The notes under the pieces were generated by a model, which worked only from the letters and a program-made list of their open reading frames with translations, had not been told where the DNA came from and searched no databases. A stretch of 64,000 bases of DNA from Spirochaetae bacterium HGW-Spirochaetae-4 (GTDB taxonomy: Bacteria > Spirochaetota > Spirochaetia > Sphaerochaetales > Sphaerochaetaceae): the NCBI GenBank assembly GCA_002839335.1, contig PGXU01000013.1, positions 1-64,000 on the forward strand, read 5' to 3'. Shown one piece after another: positions 8,355 through 15,111 of this stretch; positions within the stretch are counted from its first letter, which is position 1; each line of letters begins with the position of its first letter. The position numbers and the translations under genes were made by a program.

Positions 8355-9260
8355 TCAGGCGGCAACCCGCCGTCTCCATGCCGCTGATCCGGTGAGGCGC
8401 TTGGTCAGGTGCTCGCGACAGGCTTTGAACTCGTCGCCGATGAAGCCGATGCGGTTTAGGTAGGTGCGCATCGCGAACTTCTCGTTCTCGGCCTGGGGCT
8501 TCTTGGTGCTCGCCGAGCTTTGCGTGAGCGCTTGTCTGTTCAGCGCGAGGGCGAGGACTATGTAGCTTCTGACCTCCCCGGCGTGCAGGGTGCTGTTGAA
8601 ACCGCGTAGCTCGACGGTCTTGTGGCCGTGGAAGAAAGAGTGCAGGTTCAAGAAATGGTAGCGGCTTTCGTGGTAGTGTGCGTCCCGGTTTCCCCGGTAG
8701 CCTTCGTACCAGATGCTCTCGATCTTGGCGAAGGTGGTCGGCTTTTTGCGGTTCATGGTCGCCACAAGGTGCTCGTCCATCCTCTTGCAGTACCGTGCCC
8801 GTGAAGCCTCTATGCCAAGAGCCTTGTAGAAGAGGTCGTTTCGGGCGTAGATGATGTTCACGAAGTTTCTGATCGAGCGTGGTGTGTGCGGCTGGCCATC
8901 AAGGTGGATGTGGATGCCGCAGGAGCTGTTGGTGAAGGCTCCGGCTTTGCGCAGCGCCCTGATGATCTCCTGCAGGTTCTCGATGTCACCTTCGTAGGTG
9001 AGGATCGGGCTGACCAGCTCGACGCTGTACAGGCGAGATGCACTCTCCTTGATCCTGCCCCGCTTGGTTTCGCATCGGATGCTACCATCGTATGTGAACT
9101 TCCATGTGCGGCCATCGAAGGTCTTCAGTTCATAGGTGTCGTAGTAGGAGCCACCGTAGAGTAGCTCTCCACCGAGGACCGTCTGGGCAGCCATTGCTGC
9201 GTCCTTGCGGGTGATGCCTGTCATCTCTATCTCGATTCCGAACCGTGTTGTCTTTTCCAT
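8355..9260 (-). CDS. phage amidoligase (Amidoligase_2 family, ATP-grasp/GS-like fold)
   Basis: The ATG at 9260 (ribosome site AGAGAGG) gives 301 residues starting MEKTTRFGIEIEMTGITRKDAA. FGIEIEMTG is the first Mg/ATP-binding strand of the glutamine-synthetase-like fold. VELVSPILTYEGDIE, CGIHIHLDG and KTVELRGFNSTLHAGEV supply the further Glu, His and Arg residues expected in the active site. Such enzymes form amide or isopeptide bonds, possibly a peptide tag on a protein or cell-wall component. It is followed by a GGCT that could undo or trim the same bond. The C-terminal 50 residues are basic and variable. Confidence 0.88.
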   Translation of the reverse strand: MEKTTRFGIEIEMTGITRKDAAMAAQTVLGGELLYGGSYYDTYELKTFDGRTWKFTYDGSIRCETKRGRIKESASRLYSVELVSPILTYEGDIENLQEIIRALRKAGAFTNSSCGIHIHLDGQPHTPRSIRNFVNIIYARNDLFYKALGIEASRARYCKRMDEHLVATMNRKKPTTFAKIESIWYEGYRGNRDAHYHESRYHFLNLHSFFHGHKTVELRGFNSTLHAGEVRSYIVLALALNRQALTQSSASTKKPQAENEKFAMRTYLNRIGFIGDEFKACREHLTKRLTGSAAWRRRVAA

Positions 9261-9313
9261 GCCGTCTACCTCTCTTTGGTGTGTTTTTCTTCGTACTGTA
9301 GTAATCACTCAAA

Positions 9314-9325
9314 GAGGGATATATA
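9314..9325 (+). promoter_or_regulatory. GAGGGATATATA element (copy in plus orientation)
   Basis: The 12-mer GAGGGATATATA lies in the gap between the amidoligase start (9260) and the opposing gene (9408). The identical 12-mer occurs on the minus strand at 7550-7561, upstream of the 7295-7519 gene. It could be a promoter -10 region or an operator; only the exact recurrence is observed. Confidence 0.35.
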
Positions 9326-9407
9326 GCAAGTGTATATATGCAAATAAGATACACTAATTTTATATTATGAATGGATCGAATTTTTGTTGCCTTTTTGCGG
9401 ACCCCGT

Positions 9408-10217
9408 ATGACAATGCATGAGGTTTCCAACCCGGATTCCATACCAGAAACAACCAAGGAGATCCTCTTGAGCAACACCAATTCGATATTCACGATGCAT
9501 GATGTGCCCGTTTTCAGGGCACTGGACAGTGTCAGCATGAAAACCTTCCAGCTCCTCATGGGCTGCGGTACGATCGACCCGGTCAATCCATCGCTCTTCG
9601 TGCTGGGCCTTGGAGAGACCGAACACCTGTATGAGGCTGAAATGCTCGTCCTGGAACTGAGCCCGCATTCAGTGCGAGTGATGGAGGTCGGCAAGGCAGC
9701 CCTGGGTGATCTTCCTGCCTTCGAGATGAACCTCGAGCCTCTGTTCGCCCTGATGGGACCGGCTTGTCCGTCCCTGCTGCTCTCGCCTACGATGCTGCCT
9801 CCGATGATCGTAGAGAAGCTGTACCATCTGTACTTCCGTTCACGAAACGACGGCTGGCGGCTCCTTGAGGGTGTGAGATGCTATCCGGGTAACCCGTTCA
9901 AACGAGTGAGAAGAGAGCTTGGGGCACGATACAATGCCTCCGGCCCATTGAAGGACCGAAGGCTGGAAAGAGATGAGGCAACGGAACTGGCATCGCTGTT
10001 GCTTGAAAAAAGGACCAGCGATATGGAATGGAAGACCTTCATCCTTTCATGGGGCGACGCCGCCAGCAATGCACTTGATGAGGATCCGTCGACCCTTGTC
10101 ATGAGCCTTGAGGATTTCCTTTCCCTTTACGACGACCTTCAGGAAACCTGCCGTCTCAAGTGGAAAAGGCACACTAGAAGATCTTATGCCGGGGGATCTC
10201 CTCACCCGGTTTCCTGA
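9408..10217 (+). CDS. unrecognised protein on the strand opposite to the prophage genes
   Basis: 269 residues from ATG 9408 (a TTG at 9384 and an ATG at 9414 are also in frame; none has a clear ribosome site). The composition is protein-like: an acidic N-terminal part, a hydrophobic middle (VNPSLFVLGLGETEHLYEAEMLVLELSPHSVRVMEVGKAAL) and a charged C-terminus with SLEDFLSLYDDLQETCRLKWKR. I see no domain I know. It is the only plus-strand gene inside the prophage block, convergent with DUF4314, whose 3' end it overlaps by 44 bases, and divergent from the amidoligase. Such isolated opposite-strand genes in prophages are often lysogenically expressed cargo; that is inference. Confidence 0.6.
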   Translation: MTMHEVSNPDSIPETTKEILLSNTNSIFTMHDVPVFRALDSVSMKTFQLLMGCGTIDPVNPSLFVLGLGETEHLYEAEMLVLELSPHSVRVMEVGKAALGDLPAFEMNLEPLFALMGPACPSLLLSPTMLPPMIVEKLYHLYFRSRNDGWRLLEGVRCYPGNPFKRVRRELGARYNASGPLKDRRLERDEATELASLLLEKRTSDMEWKTFILSWGDAASNALDEDPSTLVMSLEDFLSLYDDLQETCRLKWKRHTRRSYAGGSPHPVS

Positions 10218-10422
10218 CCATGTCGACACCCGGCACCACACCCAGTGTCGAGCCGGTCTCCCAGGCAACGTGCATGGTCCCAATGTCGTCCACCTGGATC
10301 ACGACTCCCTTGGTCCCCTTGGGTGGGGCTTGCTCGTCATCCATGTGCACCAGCTCAACCGTACATCCCTTTGGGTATTGGAGTTTGAGTACCTCAATTC
10401 GTTTCTTGTTCATCTCATCCAT
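10174..10422 (-). CDS. DUF4314 domain protein
   Basis: 82 residues starting MDEMNKKRIEVLKLQYPKGC. The segment YPKGCTVELVHMDDEQAPPKGTKGVVIQVDDIGTMHVAWETGSTLGVVPGVD is a small SH3-like barrel pattern characteristic of DUF4314, a common phage family of unknown role. Ribosome site AAGGAGGG precedes the ATG. The 3' end overlaps the convergent gene 9408-10217. A weak copy of the prophage upstream element (10467-10488) lies 45 bases before the start. Confidence 0.85.
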   Translation of the reverse strand: MDEMNKKRIEVLKLQYPKGCTVELVHMDDEQAPPKGTKGVVIQVDDIGTMHVAWETGSTLGVVPGVDMVRKPGEEIPRHKIF

Positions 10423-10466
10423 GGTGTACCCTCCTTGTCAGGCTGCATTGATTGCCTAGGTTTCCG

Positions 10467-10488
10467 CTAATAGCAAGTCCCATACCCT
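10467..10488 (-). promoter_or_regulatory. weak copy of the bipartite prophage element
   Basis: On the plus strand CTAATAGC, six bases, CATACCCT. This resembles CTAATACC-N7-CGTACCCC at 25462 and 29317 but has two mismatches and a spacer shorter by one. It lies upstream of the DUF4314 gene and just past the Rz1 stop. Confidence 0.35.
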
Positions 10489-10849
10489 AAGGTTTTGACA
10501 ACGCATCCAGGATAAGGCCGATCTGGCGCAGGTATTGCTCGTAGCGGTGAGCGAAAAGCGGAAGTTCGTTCTCCCCGTAGTCCAGAAGCTTGTCGGCATC
10601 CGTTTCCGATATGCAGTACAATCCATTCTGGTATGTCCAGTTCAGGGTGGGGAAGGCCGGGATCGTCGGAGCCTCGGGTGCCATCGAGACCAGAACCTGG
10701 CGATATGGGTCATTCTCCTGTCCTGTTGGCACGCTCGTGCAGCCGGTTGAGACGATCAAGACGGCCGGCAGAATCACCGCTTTCAGGAGGTTCGATCTTT
10801 TCAGGCGGTTTTTCTTGGGTGATGGTGGTGATCTTCTGCTGTACTTCAT
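10487..10849 (-). CDS. outer-membrane spanin lipoprotein (Rz1-like)
   Basis: 120 residues. A basic N-terminus (MKYSRRSPPSPKKNRLKRSN) is followed by a hydrophobic stretch ending in the lipobox-like VSTGC, so Cys37 would be lipidated. The mature part has a Pro-rich stretch (APEAPTIPAFP) as expected for Rz1 proteins. Its first 140 bases overlap the 3' part of the Rz-like gene in another frame, the arrangement typical of phage spanin pairs. It would sit in the outer membrane and, with Rz, fuse the two membranes in the last step of lysis. It is longer than lambda Rz1, so the C-terminal part may have an extra role. Confidence 0.75.
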   Translation of the reverse strand: MKYSRRSPPSPKKNRLKRSNLLKAVILPAVLIVSTGCTSVPTGQENDPYRQVLVSMAPEAPTIPAFPTLNWTYQNGLYCISETDADKLLDYGENELPLFAHRYEQYLRQIGLILDALSKP

Positions 10850-11000
10850 CGATCTTCTCCAATTCCTGTTCTCGTTTCTTCACCATATCCTGGGCTTGTT
10901 GGATATCCTTTTTCAGGTCCTTGGTCTTGTGTGCCTGCAATCGTGTGATCCCCAGCAACCCCAGGATGATGAGGATCAGCATCTGCATGATTTCATTCAT
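10710..11000 (-). CDS. inner-membrane spanin (Rz-like)
   Basis: 96 residues: a single N-terminal membrane segment (MLILIILGLLGITRL), then a highly charged coiled coil (residues about 25-65, HKTKDLKKDIQQAQDMVKKREQELEK) and a Pro/Glu-rich tail. This is the i-spanin layout. The start overlaps the holin candidate's stop (ATGA), and the 3' half overlaps the Rz1-like lipoprotein gene. Function: periplasm-spanning partner of the lipoprotein in lysis. Confidence 0.78.
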   Translation of the reverse strand: MNEIMQMLILIILGLLGITRLQAHKTKDLKKDIQQAQDMVKKREQELEKIDEVQQKITTITQEKPPEKIEPPESGDSAGRLDRLNRLHERANRTGE

Positions 11001-11304
11001 CGGCTTTTCTCTCCATGAACTTTTTGACCAGTGGTTTCCAGAATGCCATGCACGCAGGAAGCTGCAGCAGGTAGATCACAATGGTGTACAGGACCACCAG
11101 GTATGGCGTGGGGTTCAGGCCGCCGTCCATGCCGGTCCCCGCAACGATGCGGAATGTCACATACCCCAGGAGCGCCGAGCAGGCGAGGGCGACCAGCTTG
11201 ATCTCGTTCTCGCTTGCCCTGTCACGGCGAAGGCTTTTCTTGTAGAGCTCCATCACCAAGCCTAAAAAGGCGGCGAAGGCAAGTAATATGGCACTGAGGA
11301 TCAT
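10993..11304 (-). CDS. small membrane protein, holin candidate
   Basis: 103 residues with three hydrophobic segments: residues 1-20 (ILSAILLAFAAFLGLVMELY), about 38-55 (LVALACSALLGYVTFRIVAG) and about 67-90 (PYLVVLYTIVIYLLQLPACMAFW), then a charged end (KKFMERKADE). Size, three membrane segments, and position directly before Rz/Rz1 with ATGA overlaps on both sides suggest a holin. No family motif recognised. An endolysin is not seen in the window and may lie to the left. Confidence 0.6.
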   Translation of the reverse strand: MILSAILLAFAAFLGLVMELYKKSLRRDRASENEIKLVALACSALLGYVTFRIVAGTGMDGGLNPTPYLVVLYTIVIYLLQLPACMAFWKPLVKKFMERKADE

Positions 11305-11606
11305 GTATGCTCCCCCTTGCTACCAAGCAGCGACAGAAAGTAATCGTCCATCTTCTTTTCCTGCTCCTCGGATTCTCCATTGATCTCATGGGTCCTAAGC
11401 GACTTGAAGATGACCTTGTCGTTCTCCAGTGCCATGACCAAGCCCATCTGGATCTTGGTGATGGTGGTCTTGATTTCCTTAAGGTCCTTCGCATAGCCGT
11501 GGCGGTCGTCGCTCCGTTTTGCCAGTCGGTTGAGCAGCCACAGCACGATGCCTCCCGATCCGAACAGGCATACCGCGAGAGTGGTGATCAGGGTGATTTC
11601 ATCCAT
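11301..11606 (-). CDS. small membrane-anchored protein, possible holin/antiholin
   Basis: Start chosen at ATG 11606, giving 101 residues: one membrane segment (residues 4-25, ITLITTLAVCLFGSGGIVLWLL) followed by a charged helical domain (RLAKRSDDRHGYAKDLKEIKTTITKIQ). The longer frame to 11771 would only add shadow sequence of the methylase. It overlaps the methylase by 8 bases and the next membrane protein by 4. The layout is like phage proteins annotated as holin-associated; it could be an antiholin. Function inferred from neighbours. Confidence 0.55.
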   Translation of the reverse strand: MDEITLITTLAVCLFGSGGIVLWLLNRLAKRSDDRHGYAKDLKEIKTTITKIQMGLVMALENDKVIFKSLRTHEINGESEEQEKKMDDYFLSLLGSKGEHT

Positions 11607-12843
11607 CCTGTGCCCCCTCGGTGGCGACTTCCTCGTAGGAGTAATCCAGTCCGTCGCGCTGCACGATGACCCCGGCTGAGGATCCGACAAGCTCGATATA
11701 GCGTTTGACGATGACATCGCAATACTTCTCATCCAGCTCGATGGTGGCACAGCTCCGTTCGGTCTGCTCACAGGCGACCAGAGTGCTACCGCTGCCGCCG
11801 AACGGGTCGAGCACCAGCGTGTTGCTCATCGACGAGTTCATGATTGGGTAGGCAAGCAGGGCCACCGGCTTCATGGTAGGGTGGTCGCCGTTCTTCTTGG
11901 GCTTGTCGAATTCCCAGATGGTCGATTCCTTGCGTCCGGTGTACCACAGGTGCTTGCCTTTCTTCTTCCATCCGAAGAGCACCGGCTCGTGCTGCCACTG
12001 GTAGGGCGAGCGGCCGAGCACCAGCGACTGCTTTTTCCAGATGCAGGTACCCGAAAGGTAGAAGCCCGCCTCGCTGAAGGCCTTACGGAAGTTAAGTCCC
12101 TCAGTATCGGCATGGAACACGTAGATGGAAGCGTCGTCGGCCATATGATTTGCCGTGTTGGTGAAGGCATCGAGCAGGAACTGCAGAAAAGCATCGCCTG
12201 CCATATTGTCGTTCTTGATCTTGCCGGCTGAGCCCTCGTAGTTGACGTTGTAGGGCGGGTCGGTGACCACCAGGTTCGCCTTGGCTCCCGCCATCAGAAG
12301 ATCGAAGGTCTCGGCCTTGGTGCTGTCCCCGCATACCAAGCGGTGCCTTCCCAGTTTCCACAGGTCCCCAGCTTTGGTGATCGCGGGCTTCTCCAGCTCG
12401 GAGGCCACATCGAAGTCGTCGTCGTGCACGCCCTCGGCAAGCGAGTCCTTGAACAGGTCGTCGATCTCTGCCGGGTCGAAGCCGGTGAGCGATACGTCGA
12501 AGTCCTGACCCTGCAGATCGGTGATGAGCAAGGCCAGCTTGTCCTTGTCCCACTCGCCGCTGATCTTGTTCAGCGCGATGTTGAGGGCCTTCTCCTTGTC
12601 CTCGGAGAGATCCACGACCACGCACTCGAGCTCGGTATGCCCGGCGTCCCTGAGGATTTTCAACCTCTGGTGGCCCCCTACGACCCGGCCGGTGGTCCTG
12701 TTCCAGATCACCGGCTCCACATAGCCGAACTGCTCGATGGAGCGCTTGAGCTTCTCATACTCGGCATCGCCGCTCTTGAGGTCCTTGCGCGGGTTGTAGT
12801 CAGCAGGCAGCAACTCATCGATGTGTTTCTGTTCAATGGTCAT
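11599..12843 (-). CDS. ParB-like/DNA N6- or N4-methyltransferase fusion
   Basis: 414 residues from ATG 12843 (GGGAGAAC upstream; a TTG two codons earlier is less likely). Residues 1 to about 100 are a ParB/sulfiredoxin-like domain (LLPADYNPRKDLKSG, VGGHQRLKIL). The methylase follows, with motif IV VVTDPPYNVNYEG near residue 195 and the SAM-binding motif DPFGGSGSTLVACE near residue 370; motif IV before motif I makes it a beta-class enzyme. It would methylate phage or host DNA, for protection against restriction or for regulation. Coupled to metK upstream (11-base overlap). Confidence 0.92.
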   Translation of the reverse strand: MTIEQKHIDELLPADYNPRKDLKSGDAEYEKLKRSIEQFGYVEPVIWNRTTGRVVGGHQRLKILRDAGHTELECVVVDLSEDKEKALNIALNKISGEWDKDKLALLITDLQGQDFDVSLTGFDPAEIDDLFKDSLAEGVHDDDFDVASELEKPAITKAGDLWKLGRHRLVCGDSTKAETFDLLMAGAKANLVVTDPPYNVNYEGSAGKIKNDNMAGDAFLQFLLDAFTNTANHMADDASIYVFHADTEGLNFRKAFSEAGFYLSGTCIWKKQSLVLGRSPYQWQHEPVLFGWKKKGKHLWYTGRKESTIWEFDKPKKNGDHPTMKPVALLAYPIMNSSMSNTLVLDPFGGSGSTLVACEQTERSCATIELDEKYCDVIVKRYIELVGSSAGVIVQRDGLDYSYEEVATEGAQDG

Positions 12844-13996
12844 GATCAAGTTCTCCCTTGAGCGCCTCTATATACCGTTCGCTCACCTGTTCCCATGCAA
12901 AGAGGGAGTTGCCGAAATGGCCGTAGCAGGAGGTAAGGTTGTATATGGGACTGCGCAGCCCCAACTCCTCGATGATGTCCTTCGGCTTGAGGCTGAAGAC
13001 CGTGCGGACAGCATCCGCAAGCTGCTCATCGTCGATATTTCCTGTAGCGAAAGTGTGTACATTTACCGCGACAGGTTCGGCCTTTCCGATTGCATACGAG
13101 ATTGCTACCCCGCAGCGTTTGGCAAGGCCGGCTGAGACGATGTTCTTGGCGATCATGCGTGCCATGTAAGCCCCGCTTCGGTCCACCTTGGTCGCATCCT
13201 TTCCGCTGAAGGCGCCCCCTCCGTGGAGTGCCAGACCCCCGTAGGTGTCCACCATGATCTTACGGCCTGTAAGGCCGGTATCGGCACCAGGTCCGCCCTC
13301 AACGAAACGGCCGGATGGGTTGATGAGGATGCGTGTGTGCGCATCGATGGGGAAATGTATGAAGGCAGGCTCGAGCACCTTTTCGATGAGCTCGCCCTTG
13401 AGGGTGTCCAGATTCTTGTCACGCTCATGCTGGACCGAGACGATGACGGCGGCAACCCTGACGGGAATACCATCATCGTACTCCACCGAAACCTGTGCCT
13501 TGCCGTCGCTGCGGATTCCCATGATGGTTCCGTTCTTCCTGCACTTGTCCAGGATGCTGCAGATGCGGTGGGAAAGTTCAAGAGGCAAGGGGATGCAGGT
13601 GGGTGTCTCATCGGTTGCATACCCGTACACCGTGCCCTGGTCCCCGGCTCCCAATTCATCCGCCTTACCTTCGGAATCCCTGATCTCTAGGGCTGTATCG
13701 ACACCACCTGCGATATCTGAACTTTGGTTGTGCAAGAACACGCTGATGGTGAATTCCTTGGGATTATAGCCACTCTCTGCAAGGGCGGTCCGTACGGTTT
13801 GGCGTATGTTGACCTTGGTGCGGCTGGTGATCTCACCGGCGACGATGATCCGGCCCTTGGTCGCCATGACCTCGCAGGCCACGCGCGAATATGCATCGCT
13901 GCTCAGGCAGGCATCGAGTATCGAATCGGCGATGTAGTCACACAGCTTGTCGGGATGTCCTTGGCAGACACTCTCGGATGTGAGGTAGTTCTTCAT
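12833..13996 (-). CDS. metK: phage-encoded S-adenosylmethionine synthetase
   Basis: 387 residues, the full length of bacterial MetK. Motifs: SVCQGHPDKLCDYIADSILDA (ATP/Met site), GAGDQGTVYGYATDETP, GGGAFSGKDATKVDRSGAYMAR and HTRILINPSGRF. All three domains look intact. It makes AdoMet from methionine and ATP. It lies directly upstream of a DNA methylase and overlaps it by 11 bases, so the phage seems to bring its own cofactor supply. The start ATG 13996 is 34 bases after the small terminase stop. Confidence 0.95.
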   Translation of the reverse strand: MKNYLTSESVCQGHPDKLCDYIADSILDACLSSDAYSRVACEVMATKGRIIVAGEITSRTKVNIRQTVRTALAESGYNPKEFTISVFLHNQSSDIAGGVDTALEIRDSEGKADELGAGDQGTVYGYATDETPTCIPLPLELSHRICSILDKCRKNGTIMGIRSDGKAQVSVEYDDGIPVRVAAVIVSVQHERDKNLDTLKGELIEKVLEPAFIHFPIDAHTRILINPSGRFVEGGPGADTGLTGRKIMVDTYGGLALHGGGAFSGKDATKVDRSGAYMARMIAKNIVSAGLAKRCGVAISYAIGKAEPVAVNVHTFATGNIDDEQLADAVRTVFSLKPKDIIEELGLRSPIYNLTSCYGHFGNSLFAWEQVSERYIEALKGELDHDH

Positions 13997-14030
13997 GTTT
14001 GAATTCCTTTGGTTGTTTGATTGTTTGGCG

Positions 14031-14564
14031 TTACCGGCGTGCGGTGAGCAGTCGTTCCATCAGGTCATCCTGAGGGTTCGCTCCTTGGTATGAGGTGGCG
14101 TTGTTCTCCTTCACAATCTGGAAGATCTGGTACCAGATCTGGTTGACTTGTTTCATGTATTCACGACTCATCGCCACATACGGAGAAGCAATAGCAGCAC
14201 CGGTGGTAGGGTGCTTTGCGAGGAATCCGTATTCGCTGACGGCCATCTCGCACTGGATCCACCTGGCCACTGCCATTGCGTACTGGTGTATGATCTGGCT
14301 GCTGACTAAATTCTCACAGCGTCTGGTCTTGAGCCAATCCCATGTCTCCTGGAAGACCTCTGCAGCATCGAGCTCGATGCCACTCTTCTGGGTGACCGTC
14401 ATGTAATATTTGACCTCAGGCATGTCCGCGCCCTCGAGCTCGGGAGCCTCGGGCAATTGCACCACGCGGGCCTCTCTGCCTTCGTGTATTTTCTCTGAGA
14501 GAGCCTTGGGTTTCCTCCCTGCACCGACGCGGGCACCGCCACGGTTGGTACCGTCTTTTGCCAT
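14031..14564 (-). CDS. P27-family terminase small subunit
   Basis: 177 residues from ATG 14564 (AGGCGGTG upstream). The N-terminus is basic and Gly-rich (MAKDGTNRGGARVGAGRKPKAL), typical of P27-type small terminases. The core includes PEVKYYMTVTQKSGIELDAAEVFQETWDWLKTRRCENLVSSQIIHQYAMAVARWIQCE, a helical DNA-recognition region. It recognises the packaging site and recruits the large subunit, whose gene lies about 7 kb downstream. HNH endonuclease is the upstream neighbour, the usual pairing in cos phages. Confidence 0.85.
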   Translation of the reverse strand: MAKDGTNRGGARVGAGRKPKALSEKIHEGREARVVQLPEAPELEGADMPEVKYYMTVTQKSGIELDAAEVFQETWDWLKTRRCENLVSSQIIHQYAMAVARWIQCEMAVSEYGFLAKHPTTGAAIASPYVAMSREYMKQVNQIWYQIFQIVKENNATSYQGANPQDDLMERLLTARR

Positions 14565-14699
14565 GTCGCACCGCCTTCGTATGATGAGGGGGACAATCCC
14601 CCGTTTGAATTCCAATTTTTCCGCGTGATTGCCCCTGCCCGTTGTACACTACATATGGTGTAGAGATTCAGATACCCCTAGGGTTGGCGCTACTAATAG

Positions 14700-15062
14700 T
14701 TACCTTTTAACGTTCCATCGGTCTCTCTGGCGCCCGTGGAGGGCTGAGTGGCACCTGTTGCATAGTGCCATGAGGTTCTCCTCGTCATCCGTACCACCAT
14801 ATCTAGTGGCAGTGATATGATGGGCAACCGTCGCTCGTGTAAGGCGTCCCTCTCTCCTGCACAGCTCGCAGAAGGGATGCCCTTCAAGGAATGTTTTCCG
14901 GGCCTTCCTCCAAGAGGATCCGTAGCGCTTGTGGGTGCCGGGATCTCGTTGGTTGCGTTCGTAGGTGCTCGCAGCCTCTTTCGCATGCTCCTCGCAGTAC
15001 CAACCGTCGGTGAGATGTGGACAGCCTGGGTGGCTGCACGGTCGCTTGGGCTTGTAGGGCAT
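14700..15062 (-). CDS. phage HNH endonuclease
   Basis: 120 residues from ATG 15062 (AAGGAGT upstream). Two zinc-type Cys pairs surround the HNH core: CSHPGCPHLTDGWYC near the start, CELCRREG, then ATVAHHITATRYGGTDDEENLMALCNRCHSALH. The His pair, the Asn of ENLMALC and the terminal His form the HNH active site. In HK97-like phages an HNH nuclease next to the terminase is needed for cos cleavage and packaging. A rho-independent terminator lies just upstream (15082-15111). Confidence 0.92.
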   Translation of the reverse strand: MPYKPKRPCSHPGCPHLTDGWYCEEHAKEAASTYERNQRDPGTHKRYGSSWRKARKTFLEGHPFCELCRREGRLTRATVAHHITATRYGGTDDEENLMALCNRCHSALHGRQRDRWNVKR

Positions 15063-15081
15063 GAGGGGTACTCCTTGGGGC

Positions 15082-15111
15082 AAAAAGAAAGCCCGGGAGG
15101 AATTCCCGAGC
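15082..15111 (-). terminator. rho-independent terminator upstream of HNH gene
   Basis: On the minus strand GCTCGGGA, loop ATTCC, TCCCGGGC, then TTTCTTTTT (15082-15090). The stem has one G-U pair. It would stop transcripts that have crossed the non-coding stretch from the early region. Confidence 0.7.
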
